Shown here: positions 1 to 5,635 of the stretch, piece by piece
Position numbering within the stretch: position 1 is the stretch's first letter
Layout: every line of letters starts with the position of its first letter
Assembly (NCBI GenBank): GCA_035542155.1
Contig: DATKLX010000019.1
Span: 1-6,388 of the forward strand
DNA length: 6,388 bases
Reading direction: 5' to 3'
Origin: DATKLX01 sp035542155
Lineage (GTDB): Bacteria; Chloroflexota; Anaerolineae; Anaerolineales; Anaerolineaceae
Made by a program: the position numbers and the translations under genes
Notes under the pieces: model-generated
What the model saw: only the letters and a program-made list of their open reading frames with translations
Told to the model about the DNA's origin: nothing
Databases searched by the model: none

Positions 1-349
1 GTTCGCCCAACGGACGCCGGGGAGCGGTTTCCGGGCGCGGCGTGCGCGTGGCGTGAATCAACAGATCGAAACCAGCTTCGCTGGCACCGGCTTCCACCCC
101 ACGCAGCATGGGCTGGAAGAAATCCCCGCTGATCTCCGGCAAGAGCAGGCCGATGGTGTACGTCCTGCGGCTGGCCAGGGTGCGCGCGGCGGCATGTGGA
201 ATATAATTCAGCTCGGCGATGGCGGCGCGCACGCGCCCGGCGGTCTCCGCATCCACGGGGGCAGTACCGTTGAGCACCCGGCTGACCGTGGCGATGGAAA
301 CCGCGGCCCGGCGCGCGACATCGGCAATGGTGGGGCGGGGGGAGGACAT
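1..349 (-). CDS. LacI-family transcriptional repressor, N-terminal part (runs off the left edge)
   Basis: A minus-strand frame opens with ATG at 349-347 and stays open for 116 codons to the window edge. Residues 7-28 (TIADVARRAAVSIATVSRVL then NG) are the classic LacI helix-turn-helix. They are followed by the hinge pattern YIPHAAARTLASRR (49-62), with the Ala-Arg-x-Leu that normally inserts in the operator minor groove. The start of the periplasmic-binding-protein-like effector domain follows (TIGLLLPEISGDFFQPMLRG, 65-84). Family members bind sugars or related ligands and release DNA on induction; the ligand cannot be told here because the core domain is cut off. The ribosome site is weak (only GAGA-like bases upstream), but the N-terminus matches the family exactly, so the start is secure. 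The gene is divergent from the SDR-acetyltransferase pair and probably controls itself through the palindrome over its own promoter. Confidence 0.95.
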   Translation of the reverse strand, partial: MSSPRPTIADVARRAAVSIATVSRVLNGTAPVDAETAGRVRAAIAELNYIPHAAARTLASRRTYTIGLLLPEISGDFFQPMLRGVEAGASEAGFDLLIHATRTPRPETAPRRPLGE

Positions 350-361
350 GCTTCGATCTCG

Positions 362-373
362 AACACAAGTGTT
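362..373. repeat. Short inverted repeat in the leader of the LacI-family gene
   Basis: AACAC-AA-GTGTT is a 5-bp inverted repeat with a two-base centre, four bases from the operator palindrome and between the start point and ATG of the LacI-family gene. It could be a second, weaker protein site or only a small hairpin. It lacks the central CG of LacI operators. Confidence 0.4.
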
Positions 374-376
374 TAC

Positions 377-390
377 TGAAAGCGCTTTCA
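377..390. promoter_or_regulatory. LacI/cre-type operator palindrome over the repressor start site
   Basis: TGAAAGCGCTTTCA is a perfect 14-bp palindrome with the central CG typical of LacI/GalR-family operators, and it fits the cre-like consensus TGWAANCGNTWNCA at every position. It starts two bases downstream of the -10 box of the LacI-family gene and covers its expected start point, so a bound repressor would block initiation. Autorepression is inferred from this placement. Control of the divergent SDR promoter, about 47 bp further on, is possible but less direct. Confidence 0.85.
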
Positions 391-391
391 C

Positions 392-420
392 AGTATAGGT
401 CGTTTTCACCCCTCTGTCAA
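392..420 (-). promoter_or_regulatory. Sigma70-type promoter of the LacI-family gene
   Basis: On the minus strand a perfect -35 TTGACA (415-420) is separated by exactly 17 bases (398-414) from a -10 TATACT (392-397), which matches TATAAT at five of six positions. Transcription would start near position 385, about 36 bases before the ATG at 349, inside the operator palindrome at 377-390. Confidence 0.85.
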
Positions 421-436
421 CGGGCAGGAGGTTATT

Positions 437-465
437 TTAAGATTATGGGAGGTATCTGCTATAAT
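437..465 (+). promoter_or_regulatory. Extended -10 promoter of the SDR-acetyltransferase operon
   Basis: A consensus TATAAT lies at 460-465, preceded by the extended -10 element TGC (457-459). A 4-of-6 match to the -35 box, TTAAGA (437-442), lies 17 bases upstream. Seven bases separate the -10 box from the ATG at 473, which puts the start of transcription at or next to the A of the start codon. The mRNA should therefore be leaderless. The GGGAGG at 447-452 lies upstream of this start point and is too far (20 nt) from the ATG to act as its ribosome site. Confidence 0.75.
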
Positions 466-472
466 CACCCCG

Positions 473-1411
473 ATGATTCTTGTCACCGGTGCCACCGGAT
501 TCATCGGCCGGGCATTGACCCGCCAGCTGGTCGAATCGGGACACAACGTCCGCATCCTTTTGCGCCCCTCGCCCTACACCCCCAGACTTCCCACGGGCGT
601 GCCGGTCGAAGTAGCCGTGACCAGCCTGGACGACGTGCGCGGGCTGCGCGCCGCCATGCACGGTGTCGACGTGGTCTTCCACCTGGCGGGAGGGGAAAGC
701 GAGGGCGGCCGTGCCAACCTGCAGGCGGTGGACATCGATGGGACGCGCAACCTGGCTGAAGCCGCCGTGGACGCAGGCGTCCAGCGCATCTTTTACATCA
801 GCCACCTGGGCGCAGACCGTGCCTCTGCCTTCCCCGTATTCAAGGCCAAGGGGATTGCCGAGGAATACCTGCGCAAATCCGGCATACCATATACGATCGT
901 ACGCGGCTCGATCCTCTTCGGCCCGCAGGATACGTTCACCAGCGGGCTGGCCATGATGCTGGCCATCGCGCCTGGATTTATCCCTCTGCCCGGAAAAGGC
1001 GACACCCTGCTGCAGCCCCTGTGGGTCGAGGACCTGAGCACCTGCCTGGCCTGGGCGCTGGAGGAGCCGAGCACGATCAACCAGACCTACGAGGTGGGCG
1101 GAAGTGAATACTTCACCCTGCGCCAGGTCATGGAATTGGTCATGCAGGTGTCCGGCCGTCGACGCCTGTTGGTCTCCTGGCCGACCCCCCTGATGCGGGC
1201 GCTGACCGTGGTGCTCGAATCCGTTTTCCCGCGCTTCCCCATCTCGGTCTTCTGGCTGGACTATATGGCGGTCAACCGCACCTGCCCGGTGGATACCGTC
1301 GCGCGCGTCTTCGGGCTGATGCCCGCCCGGTTCGCCTCCCGCCTGGACTACCTGCGCGGCGTCCATTGGGGTCGGGAAGCCCTGCGCACGCTCTTTATCC
1401 GCCATGCCTGA
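473..1411 (+). CDS. Atypical SDR / NAD(P)-binding epimerase-like protein (NDUFA9/NmrA-like)
   Basis: This 312-residue protein opens with a Rossmann nucleotide-binding loop, TGATGFIG (residues 5-12; GxxGxxG), followed by beta-alpha repeats and the HLAG motif (70-73) of extended or atypical short-chain dehydrogenases. The segment YISHLG (108-113) and the following SGIPYTIVRGSILFGP (136-151) are typical of the NDUFA9/SDR_a5-like group. The usual catalytic YxxxK is not intact: the Lys seems to be K126, but the position four residues before it is Val122. The protein may therefore bind NAD(P) without being a standard oxidoreductase. Its substrate is unknown. Assembly or quinone-linked roles are known for some relatives, but nothing here proves one. 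The ATG at 473 is favoured by the immediate Rossmann strand and by the leaderless promoter. It overlaps the next gene by 8 nt, which suggests translational coupling. Confidence 0.88.
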   Translation: MILVTGATGFIGRALTRQLVESGHNVRILLRPSPYTPRLPTGVPVEVAVTSLDDVRGLRAAMHGVDVVFHLAGGESEGGRANLQAVDIDGTRNLAEAAVDAGVQRIFYISHLGADRASAFPVFKAKGIAEEYLRKSGIPYTIVRGSILFGPQDTFTSGLAMMLAIAPGFIPLPGKGDTLLQPLWVEDLSTCLAWALEEPSTINQTYEVGGSEYFTLRQVMELVMQVSGRRRLLVSWPTPLMRALTVVLESVFPRFPISVFWLDYMAVNRTCPVDTVARVFGLMPARFASRLDYLRGVHWGREALRTLFIRHA

Positions 1412-2255
1412 CTGGATCATCCGCCTCCTGGAAACCCCCGAAGAGATGGCCGCCGTCGAAGCCCTGCAGCGCCTGGTCTGGCCCGACTCCGAGACTGACG
1501 TGGTCCCGGCGCACTTGCTGCTGGCCATCGCCCACAATGGCGGCCTGGTGATCGGTGCCTTCGTCGCTGGCGAGATCGTCGGCTTTTCCTTCGGGTTCCC
1601 GGGCATCTATACCACCCCCGATGGTCCGCGTTTGAAGCACCACTCGCACATGTTGGGAGTCCATCCTGACTGGCGCAACCGGAGCCTCGGTTTCGCGCTG
1701 AAGCGGGCACAGTGGCAGATGGTGCGCCATCAGGGCGTCGACCGCGTGACCTGGACCTACGATCCCCTGCTGAGCACGAACGCCCGCCTCAACATCTCCC
1801 GGCTGGGCGCCGTTTGCAATACCTACCTGCGTGCCGAGTACGGCGAGATGCGGGATGGGTTAAACGTCGGCCTGCCTTCCGACCGCTTCCAGGTGGACTG
1901 GTGGGTCAATACCAAACGGGTCGAGCGCCGGCTCAGCCGCCGATCCCGCCCGGAACTGACCCTGGACCACTACCTGACCGCGGAGGTCCTGCTGCTTGCC
2001 GCCCACCCGGACTCCGGCAGCGTTCCACGCCCGCTCGAGGAGATACCCCCCTTGACCGGTTCGCTGCTGCTGGTCGAAATCCCGCCCGATTTCCTGGGTC
2101 TAAAACGGGCCGATCTGGGCTTGGCACGCGACTGGCGGTTCTACAGCCGCGAGGTCTTCGAAAAGGCTTTCGGCGCTGGTTATCTGGTGACCGATTTCGT
2201 CCATGACGCCGGGCGCAGTTTTTACGTCCTGACGCAAGGGGAGAGCACGCTCTGA
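1404..2255 (+). CDS. GNAT-superfamily acetyltransferase, COG3375-like
   Basis: The 283-residue product carries a GNAT acetyl-CoA-binding core. Motif A is HMLGVHPDWRNRSLGFALK (82-100), in which R91-x-R93-S-L-G96 stands for the R/QxxGxG/A pyrophosphate loop with Ser in place of the first Gly. This is followed by VTWTYDPLLSTNARLNISRL (115-134) and GAVCNTYLRAEYG, which I recognise as characteristic of the COG3375 'predicted GNAT acetyltransferase' group. The C-terminal part (from about 205: LLLVEIPPDF..., ending RSFYVLTQ) also fits that group and makes it longer than a single-domain GNAT. The acceptor substrate is unknown. The ATG at 1404 precedes the stop of the SDR gene (1409-1411), giving an 8-nt overlap, so the two are probably co-transcribed and translated together. 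No clear terminator follows. Confidence 0.88.
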   Translation: MPDWIIRLLETPEEMAAVEALQRLVWPDSETDVVPAHLLLAIAHNGGLVIGAFVAGEIVGFSFGFPGIYTTPDGPRLKHHSHMLGVHPDWRNRSLGFALKRAQWQMVRHQGVDRVTWTYDPLLSTNARLNISRLGAVCNTYLRAEYGEMRDGLNVGLPSDRFQVDWWVNTKRVERRLSRRSRPELTLDHYLTAEVLLLAAHPDSGSVPRPLEEIPPLTGSLLLVEIPPDFLGLKRADLGLARDWRFYSREVFEKAFGAGYLVTDFVHDAGRSFYVLTQGESTL

Positions 2256-2416
2256 CCCGTCGCTCCTCCCAAGGTGTCCTGGAGTTGCCCTGCGGCCCAT
2301 TAAATCCCGGAATCGAACTGCGAAGATACGAGAATGCCAAGAACCCCATAAAATTTTCGCGGTGAAAAATACGGCCGATGGGTTTTCAGGTTGCCATGCG
2401 ACCCTGCCTGTCTGTA

Positions 2417-2445
2417 TTGCAAGAAGTCCGAACTTTTTATACAAT
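2417..2445 (+). promoter_or_regulatory. Promoter of the C39-like gene
   Basis: TTGCAA (2417-2422, 4 of 6 matches to -35) and TACAAT (2440-2445, 5 of 6 matches to -10) are 17 bases apart. The predicted start is near 2452, which would exclude an in-frame GTG at 2450 and leave a leader of about 22 nt before the ATG at 2474. The rest of the 2256-2473 gap shows no gene and no convincing terminator. Confidence 0.6.
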
Positions 2446-2473
2446 GTAGGTGCTTTGGATAAAGGAGATTAGG

Positions 2474-3280
2474 ATGACCGAACCCGAACGCGCCGCTCTC
2501 GAACATATCCGCCAGGTGGTCGACTCCGTGCTCGGGGCGCCGGAATCCTCCCATCTTCCAGCGGGGGACGACCAGGCCCAAAAGGTCTCCCTGCTGCCTG
2601 TGCCGTACGTCTCCCAGGTAGGCGAGGGGGCGGAGCAGACGAACAACGATACCGGCGCGGCAGCAGGCGCCATGCTGGTGCAGGCTTACACCGGCAAGCC
2701 GATCACCCCCAACGACTTCTATCAGCAAAGCAGCCAGAAGTCCGACCTACCCCTCACCCTGCAGCAGATTTCCACGGTCCTGACCTCCCACGGTGTGGCG
2801 GTGGACCAGCGCAGCAAGCTGAAGCTGGCCGAGCTGGCGCTGATCCTGGCGACCGGACGCCCGGCCCTGCTGCTGGTGAAATACTCCGTCCTGCAGCAAG
2901 CGGGGCTGGCGCCGGAGACGTATAACGGCGCCCATTACCTGGTCGCCGTGGGGATGGATGTCCGGGACGTCTACGTCCACGACCCGTTCCGCTACGATAC
3001 CAGCGGGCAGGGCCAGGCTATTCCCTGGCTGGTGCTCTATCAGGCCTGGACCCAGGCACCGGATTTCGAGCGCGCCGCCCTGGTTCCGCGCCAGCCTCTG
3101 CTCCGGCGGGTGTGCGTCACCAGCGCCACGCTCAAGATCCATAAGGAGCCGGCCGAGGCCGCCCCGGTGGCCGGCACGGCGCGCGCCGGGGACGTCTATG
3201 AAGTGACCGCCATCCAGGACGGCTGGGGCAATGTGGGGGAGGAGCTGTGGATCAATCTTAAGCACGTGACCGACATTTGA
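2474..3280 (+). CDS. C39-like peptidase-fold protein with SH3-like domain; catalytic Cys replaced by Thr
   Basis: The start is ATG 2474, chosen because AAAGGAG (2461-2467) sits 6 nt before it; an in-frame GTG at 2450 would add eight residues without support. The product is 268 residues. Residues 42-74 (LPVPYVSQ region to AYTG) match the first block of peptidase C39/C39_2 proteins, with the oxyanion-type Gln48. The expected NDCG is NDTG, so the nucleophile position is Thr60 (codon ACC, 2651-2653). The later His154 (GAHYLVAVG) and Asp170 (VYVHDP) are kept. The last 55 or so residues (VCVTSATLKIHKEP..., AGDVYEV, DGWGNV, LWINLKHV) look like a bacterial SH3 domain. There is no signal peptide or membrane helix. 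It is probably catalytically inactive, serving as a binding or scaffold protein in the cytoplasm. It appears to be monocistronic, with its own promoter. Confidence 0.8.
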   Translation: MTEPERAALEHIRQVVDSVLGAPESSHLPAGDDQAQKVSLLPVPYVSQVGEGAEQTNNDTGAAAGAMLVQAYTGKPITPNDFYQQSSQKSDLPLTLQQISTVLTSHGVAVDQRSKLKLAELALILATGRPALLLVKYSVLQQAGLAPETYNGAHYLVAVGMDVRDVYVHDPFRYDTSGQGQAIPWLVLYQAWTQAPDFERAALVPRQPLLRRVCVTSATLKIHKEPAEAAPVAGTARAGDVYEVTAIQDGWGNVGEELWINLKHVTDI

Positions 3281-3329
3281 TTTTCCCCATTGGTTCGGAA
3301 ACGATAAGCCTGGCTTGAGAACATCGCCA

Positions 3330-3357
3330 GATTTACGATCGTGGATTTACGATTGGC
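3330..3357. repeat. Short tandem duplication across the nadD stop codon
   Basis: GATTTACGAT occurs at 3330-3339 and again at 3344-3353, a 14-base period with 11 of 14 bases identical over the full units. The second copy contains the nadD stop codon (3347-3349 on the minus strand), so the first copy duplicates a stop just downstream. It lies in the gap between convergent genes and is probably a small slippage duplication with no evident function. Confidence 0.5.
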
Positions 3358-3955
3358 GGTAGAGGCCGTGGGTTTCGATGTACTGGTACACTGCCTTTGG
3401 CAGGTAATAGCGATACGGGCGGCCGGCGGCGACGCGCGCCCGGATCTCCGATGAAGCGATGTCGATCAGCGGGGCCTCGACAAAGCGGACCTTGCCGGTC
3501 ACCCCGGGGATGGTTTTTTCCAGGGCGGCGAGGTCGATGGAATCGCCCGGGCGGCGCAGCACGCCCAGGAACAGGCACGCCGCGACCAGATCCGAGGGCA
3601 GGTGCCAGCCGGGCAGGTCGCGCAACGAGTCACCCCCCATCAGATAAACCAGTCCGGCCCCGGGATTCTGTTCGGCCAGGATTTTGACCGTGTCCAGCGC
3701 AAAGTGCGGACCGGGACGGTCCATGTCCACGCGTGAGAGCTCGAAGTCGGGATTGTCGGCGATGGTGAGCTCGACCATGGCGAGACGCTGTTCGCTGGGC
3801 GTGAGGGGCTGGCCCTGTTTGTGAGGCGGGTCGGGGGTCAGCACCCAGAGCAGACGGTCGAGGGCGAGCTGGGAACGCGACTCGGTCGCCAGGATCAGGT
3901 GACCGATATGGGGAGGGTCAAATGTCCCACCGAAGATGCCGATCAGTGCGGCCAT
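3347..3955 (-). CDS. nadD: Nicotinate-nucleotide adenylyltransferase
   Basis: NadD joins ATP and nicotinate mononucleotide to make deamido-NAD in the cytoplasm, an essential late step of NAD synthesis. The 202-residue protein has the full family signature. GIFGGTFDPPHIGH (residues 6-19) contains the nucleotidyltransferase HxGH motif at 16-19. It is followed by PPHK (43-46), the ribose/pyridine-side block LMGGDSLRDLPGW (106-117), and SSEIR (168-172), the counterpart of the ISSTxIR ATP-binding motif. Length is normal for bacterial NadD. The ATG at 3955-3953 is the only sensible start because the motif begins five residues in. No Shine-Dalgarno sequence precedes it, but a TATACT box lies six bases upstream, which suggests a leaderless mRNA. 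It stands alone here, without the obg, yqeK or rsfS neighbours often seen beside nadD. Confidence 0.97.
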   Translation of the reverse strand: MAALIGIFGGTFDPPHIGHLILATESRSQLALDRLLWVLTPDPPHKQGQPLTPSEQRLAMVELTIADNPDFELSRVDMDRPGPHFALDTVKILAEQNPGAGLVYLMGGDSLRDLPGWHLPSDLVAACLFLGVLRRPGDSIDLAALEKTIPGVTGKVRFVEAPLIDIASSEIRARVAAGRPYRYYLPKAVYQYIETHGLYRQS

Positions 3956-3961
3956 GCTCGA

Positions 3962-3967
3962 AGTATA
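3962..3967 (-). promoter_or_regulatory. -10 box of nadD, leaderless arrangement
   Basis: TATACT on the minus strand ends six bases before the nadD ATG. No purine-rich ribosome site is present between it and the start codon, and no good -35 hexamer is seen at 16-18 bases upstream. The call rests on the -10 match and on the same geometry seen for the SDR gene. Confidence 0.5.
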
Positions 3968-4065
3968 TCATCGAAAAAATAAAGCCCTCGCTTACCTGTC
4001 AGAACCAGGAGATAGGGCAGGACCGGCGAGGTCGTCGGGGAGATCCTGAAGGCTGTTCATGTGAT

Positions 4066-4087
4066 GTTAATCATTAACCGATATAAT
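4066..4087 (+). promoter_or_regulatory. Promoter -10 box with an adjacent 13-bp palindrome, zinc-ribbon gene
   Basis: A consensus TATAAT lies at 4082-4087, giving a start near 4094 and a leader of about 23 nt. GTTAAT-C-ATTAAC at 4066-4078 is a perfect 6-bp inverted repeat around one base and fills the space where the -35 to -10 spacer must lie. No good -35 box is visible, which fits a promoter dependent on, or blocked by, a regulator bound at the palindrome. The regulator's identity is unknown. The remaining divergent gap (3968-4065) shows no gene. Confidence 0.65.
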
Positions 4088-4116
4088 GTCGGTAGATTTG
4101 AAAGGAGTATTTTCGT

Positions 4117-4584
4117 ATGAAACCAGTTTGGAAATGGGTCATCGGAATTGTAATTGGCTTGATCGTCGTGGCAGCCCTGGTGGGAGGCGCAATCCTGCTC
4201 AGGAATTACCTGCTCTTCCGTCACGTCGCCGTCCAGGTGCAGAAACTCCAGCCCGGGCAACAGATGCCTCCCTTCGGCAATCGGAATTGCCGTGTGCCCG
4301 GATTCGGCATGCGCGAATACGGAATACCCGGATTTGGCATGCGCAGGTTCGGAGGCCGCGGCTTCGGAATGATGGGCTGGGGGCTGATGCCTTTCGGTGG
4401 AATCCTCGGCGGGCTGTTCTCACTCGGCCTGCTGGCTTTGCTGGTGTTGGGAATCGTCTGGCTGGTCAGGAGCCTGCGCACCCCGAAGCAGGTCGTGGAG
4501 ATGCATCCCTGCAGTAACTGCGGCGAACCGGTCCAGACGGACTGGCGCTACTGTCCCTCTTGCGGCAAGAAGCAAAGGCATTAA
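4117..4584 (+). CDS. Small two-helix membrane protein with GFGM decapeptide repeats and C-terminal zinc ribbon
   Basis: The start is ATG 4117, with AAAGGAG (4101-4107) nine bases upstream. The 155-residue product has a hydrophobic helix at about 6-28 and a polar stretch (35-59). Three tandem decapeptides follow: VPGFGMREYG (60-69), IPGFGMRRFG (70-79) and GRGFGMMGWG (80-89). A second hydrophobic helix lies at about 93-118. The C-terminal tail carries CSNC...CPSC, with cysteines 132, 135, 146 and 149 (C-x2-C-x10-C-x2-C), a zinc-ribbon pattern. The basic N-terminus (Lys2, Lys6) suggests both ends in the cytoplasm and the Gly/Met/Arg-rich repeats outside, although the loop is itself Arg-rich. I do not recognise a named family. 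The architecture resembles small Gly/Met-rich membrane proteins that end in SHOCT domains, with a zinc ribbon instead. Function unknown; metal or stress sensing would be a guess. Confidence 0.8.
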   Translation: MKPVWKWVIGIVIGLIVVAALVGGAILLRNYLLFRHVAVQVQKLQPGQQMPPFGNRNCRVPGFGMREYGIPGFGMRRFGGRGFGMMGWGLMPFGGILGGLFSLGLLALLVLGIVWLVRSLRTPKQVVEMHPCSNCGEPVQTDWRYCPSCGKKQRH

Positions 4585-4611
4585 CTTCCCCCTCTGCTCC
4601 TCTTGAGATTG

Positions 4612-4644
4612 GTAATCGCCTCCGGAACTTCCGGAGGCGATTAC
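4612..4644. terminator. Strong hairpin between convergent genes, likely bidirectional terminator
   Basis: GTAATCGCCTCCGGAA (4612-4627), one C, then its exact reverse complement (4629-4644) make a 16-bp perfect inverted repeat; in RNA the inner pairs would open to a small loop. It begins 28 bases after the zinc-ribbon stop and ends 23 bases before the stop of the convergent VWA frame. There is no T-tract on either side, so it is not a textbook intrinsic terminator. It may act by a U-less route or protect mRNA 3' ends. Confidence 0.7.
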
Positions 4645-4666
4645 GCTTCCCCATTGGACGGGGGAT

Positions 4667-5635
4667 CTAATTCTTCTTCGGTTCGGCCATCTCCTGGCGG
4701 ACGGTCATCAGCAAGTTTTCCGCCTTGAGCTCGTTCAGGGTGTAGCAGGGTGCCTTGAGATGGTCGGCCAGCGACTGGGCCAGGCCCTGGTCAAAGGAGG
4801 CGTGCTCCATGTTGATCACCACGGTCCGGTAACTGCGCGTGGCAATCTGCTCGGCAATCCCGAAGGCCTCCTCCTGCGGGGGCAGGCTGCCCATGGAGAC
4901 ATTCCCGGCTCCGTCGGTCAGGACGATCAGCAGCGGTTCCACGTCCGGGTGGATGATTTGTTCCTGGGAGAGGATTTCATAGGCCATGAGCAGCCCGGCC
5001 GAGAGCGGCGTCTTGCCGCCCACGGGGATGTCGGCCAGGGCGCGCTGGGCCAGGGTGGTGGAGTTGGTGGGAGGCAGGATCAGGGTGGCGCGGTCTTTCT
5101 GGAAGACGACCAGACCGACCCGGTCGCGGCGCTGGTAGGCATCCGTCAGCAGGGACAGGATGGCGCCTTTGGTGGCAGACATGCGCTCGGCCACCGCCAT
5201 GGACCAGGAGGCGTCCACCAGGAACAGGACCAGGTTGGCGGTCCGTTTGACGCGCACCTTGCGCTGCAGGTCGGTCTTCTGGATGGCGAAGGCGACCTTC
5301 TTGCGCTGCTCGGTGCGCCGTTTTTGGAAGGGCGCGGCTGCCCGGATGGTGGCGTCGAAGGCCACGTCGTCGGTCTTGCCGCCCGCCGGGCGTGACTGGA
5401 TGTAGCGCCCATGCTTTCGCTCGGTATGGGTGCGTGAACGGCGTCCGGCGTGCCGCCGGGTGAGTTTGTCGAGGGGGGTGTCCAGCTTGCGCGGGGCAAA
5501 GGTCTCGCCGATCTTGACCTTTTTGCCGCCGTCCCACCAATGTGCGTCGCCGGGTTCGAAGACCGTCTGCTGGGGCGAGGGTTCGGCATCCGGTTGCTGG
5601 TCGGGCGCTTCCTGCTCCTCAGTCTCGCTTAAGAC
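4667..5635 (-). CDS. chlD: ChlD/BchD/CobT-type VWA domain, -1 frame extension of the upstream AAA+ gene
   Basis: This frame is open from the A9 tract to the TAG at 4669-4667, giving 322 codons when read from the GTC at 5635. It starts with an acidic, Gln/Pro-rich linker. A conserved basic block follows (FEPGDAHWWDG, then RKLDTPLDKL, RRHAGRRSRTHTERKHGRY, DDVAFDATIRAAAPFQKRR), then a von Willebrand A domain with an intact metal (MIDAS) site: DASWS (141-145), Thr209 in VGGKTPLS, and TDGAGN with Asp241. This is the C-terminal half of magnesium/cobalt-chelatase D subunits. The first ATG/GTG/TTG in this frame is a GTG at 5365, which lacks a ribosome site and would delete the conserved basic block. 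I therefore read it as translated by -1 frameshifting from the upstream gene. In a non-phototroph it would more likely serve a CobN cobalt chelatase than chlorophyll synthesis (inference). Confidence 0.85.
   Translation of the reverse strand, partial: VLSETEEQEAPDQQPDAEPSPQQTVFEPGDAHWWDGGKKVKIGETFAPRKLDTPLDKLTRRHAGRRSRTHTERKHGRYIQSRPAGGKTDDVAFDATIRAAAPFQKRRTEQRKKVAFAIQKTDLQRKVRVKRTANLVLFLVDASWSMAVAERMSATKGAILSLLTDAYQRRDRVGLVVFQKDRATLILPPTNSTTLAQRALADIPVGGKTPLSAGLLMAYEILSQEQIIHPDVEPLLIVLTDGAGNVSMGSLPPQEEAFGIAEQIATRSYRTVVINMEHASFDQGLAQSLADHLKAPCYTLNELKAENLLMTVRQEMAEPKKN

Noticed and set aside
53..379. Plus-strand open frame of 108 codons at the left edge
   Set aside because: It is antisense to the LacI-family gene, whose helix-turn-helix is unmistakable.
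443..1606. 387-codon open frame on the minus strand opposite the SDR and acetyltransferase genes
   Set aside because: It is antisense to two well-supported genes, its composition is that of a GC-rich shadow frame (Gly/His/Gln/Arg-rich), and it shows no domain.
2256..2416. Possible terminator hairpins after the acetyltransferase (for example around 2388-2407)
   Set aside because: The pairing is short and bulged, with no T-run, so I do not call it.
2450..2473. GTG at 2450 as the start of the C39-like protein
   Set aside because: The predicted transcription start is at about 2452, and the AAAGGAG at 2461-2467 is ideally spaced for the ATG at 2474.
3283..4657. TTCCCCATTGG present in both convergent gaps (3283-3293 and 4647-4657)
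   Set aside because: An 11-base match is expected a few times by chance in 6 kb, and no further similarity surrounds the copies.
4667..5365. Separate VWA protein starting at GTG 5365
   Set aside because: There is no ribosome site, and the start would cut off a conserved basic block upstream. The frame is open back to the slippery tract, so a frameshifted fusion explains it better.
4760..5395. 211-codon plus-strand open frame across the VWA region
   Set aside because: It is antisense to the conserved VWA domain and is Gly/His/Gln/Val-rich, as expected of a shadow.
5146..5589. ATG at 5589 just downstream of the AAA+ stop as a restart for the VWA protein
   Set aside because: It is in the zero frame, not the VWA frame, and gives a low-complexity Pro/Ser/Arg-rich peptide.
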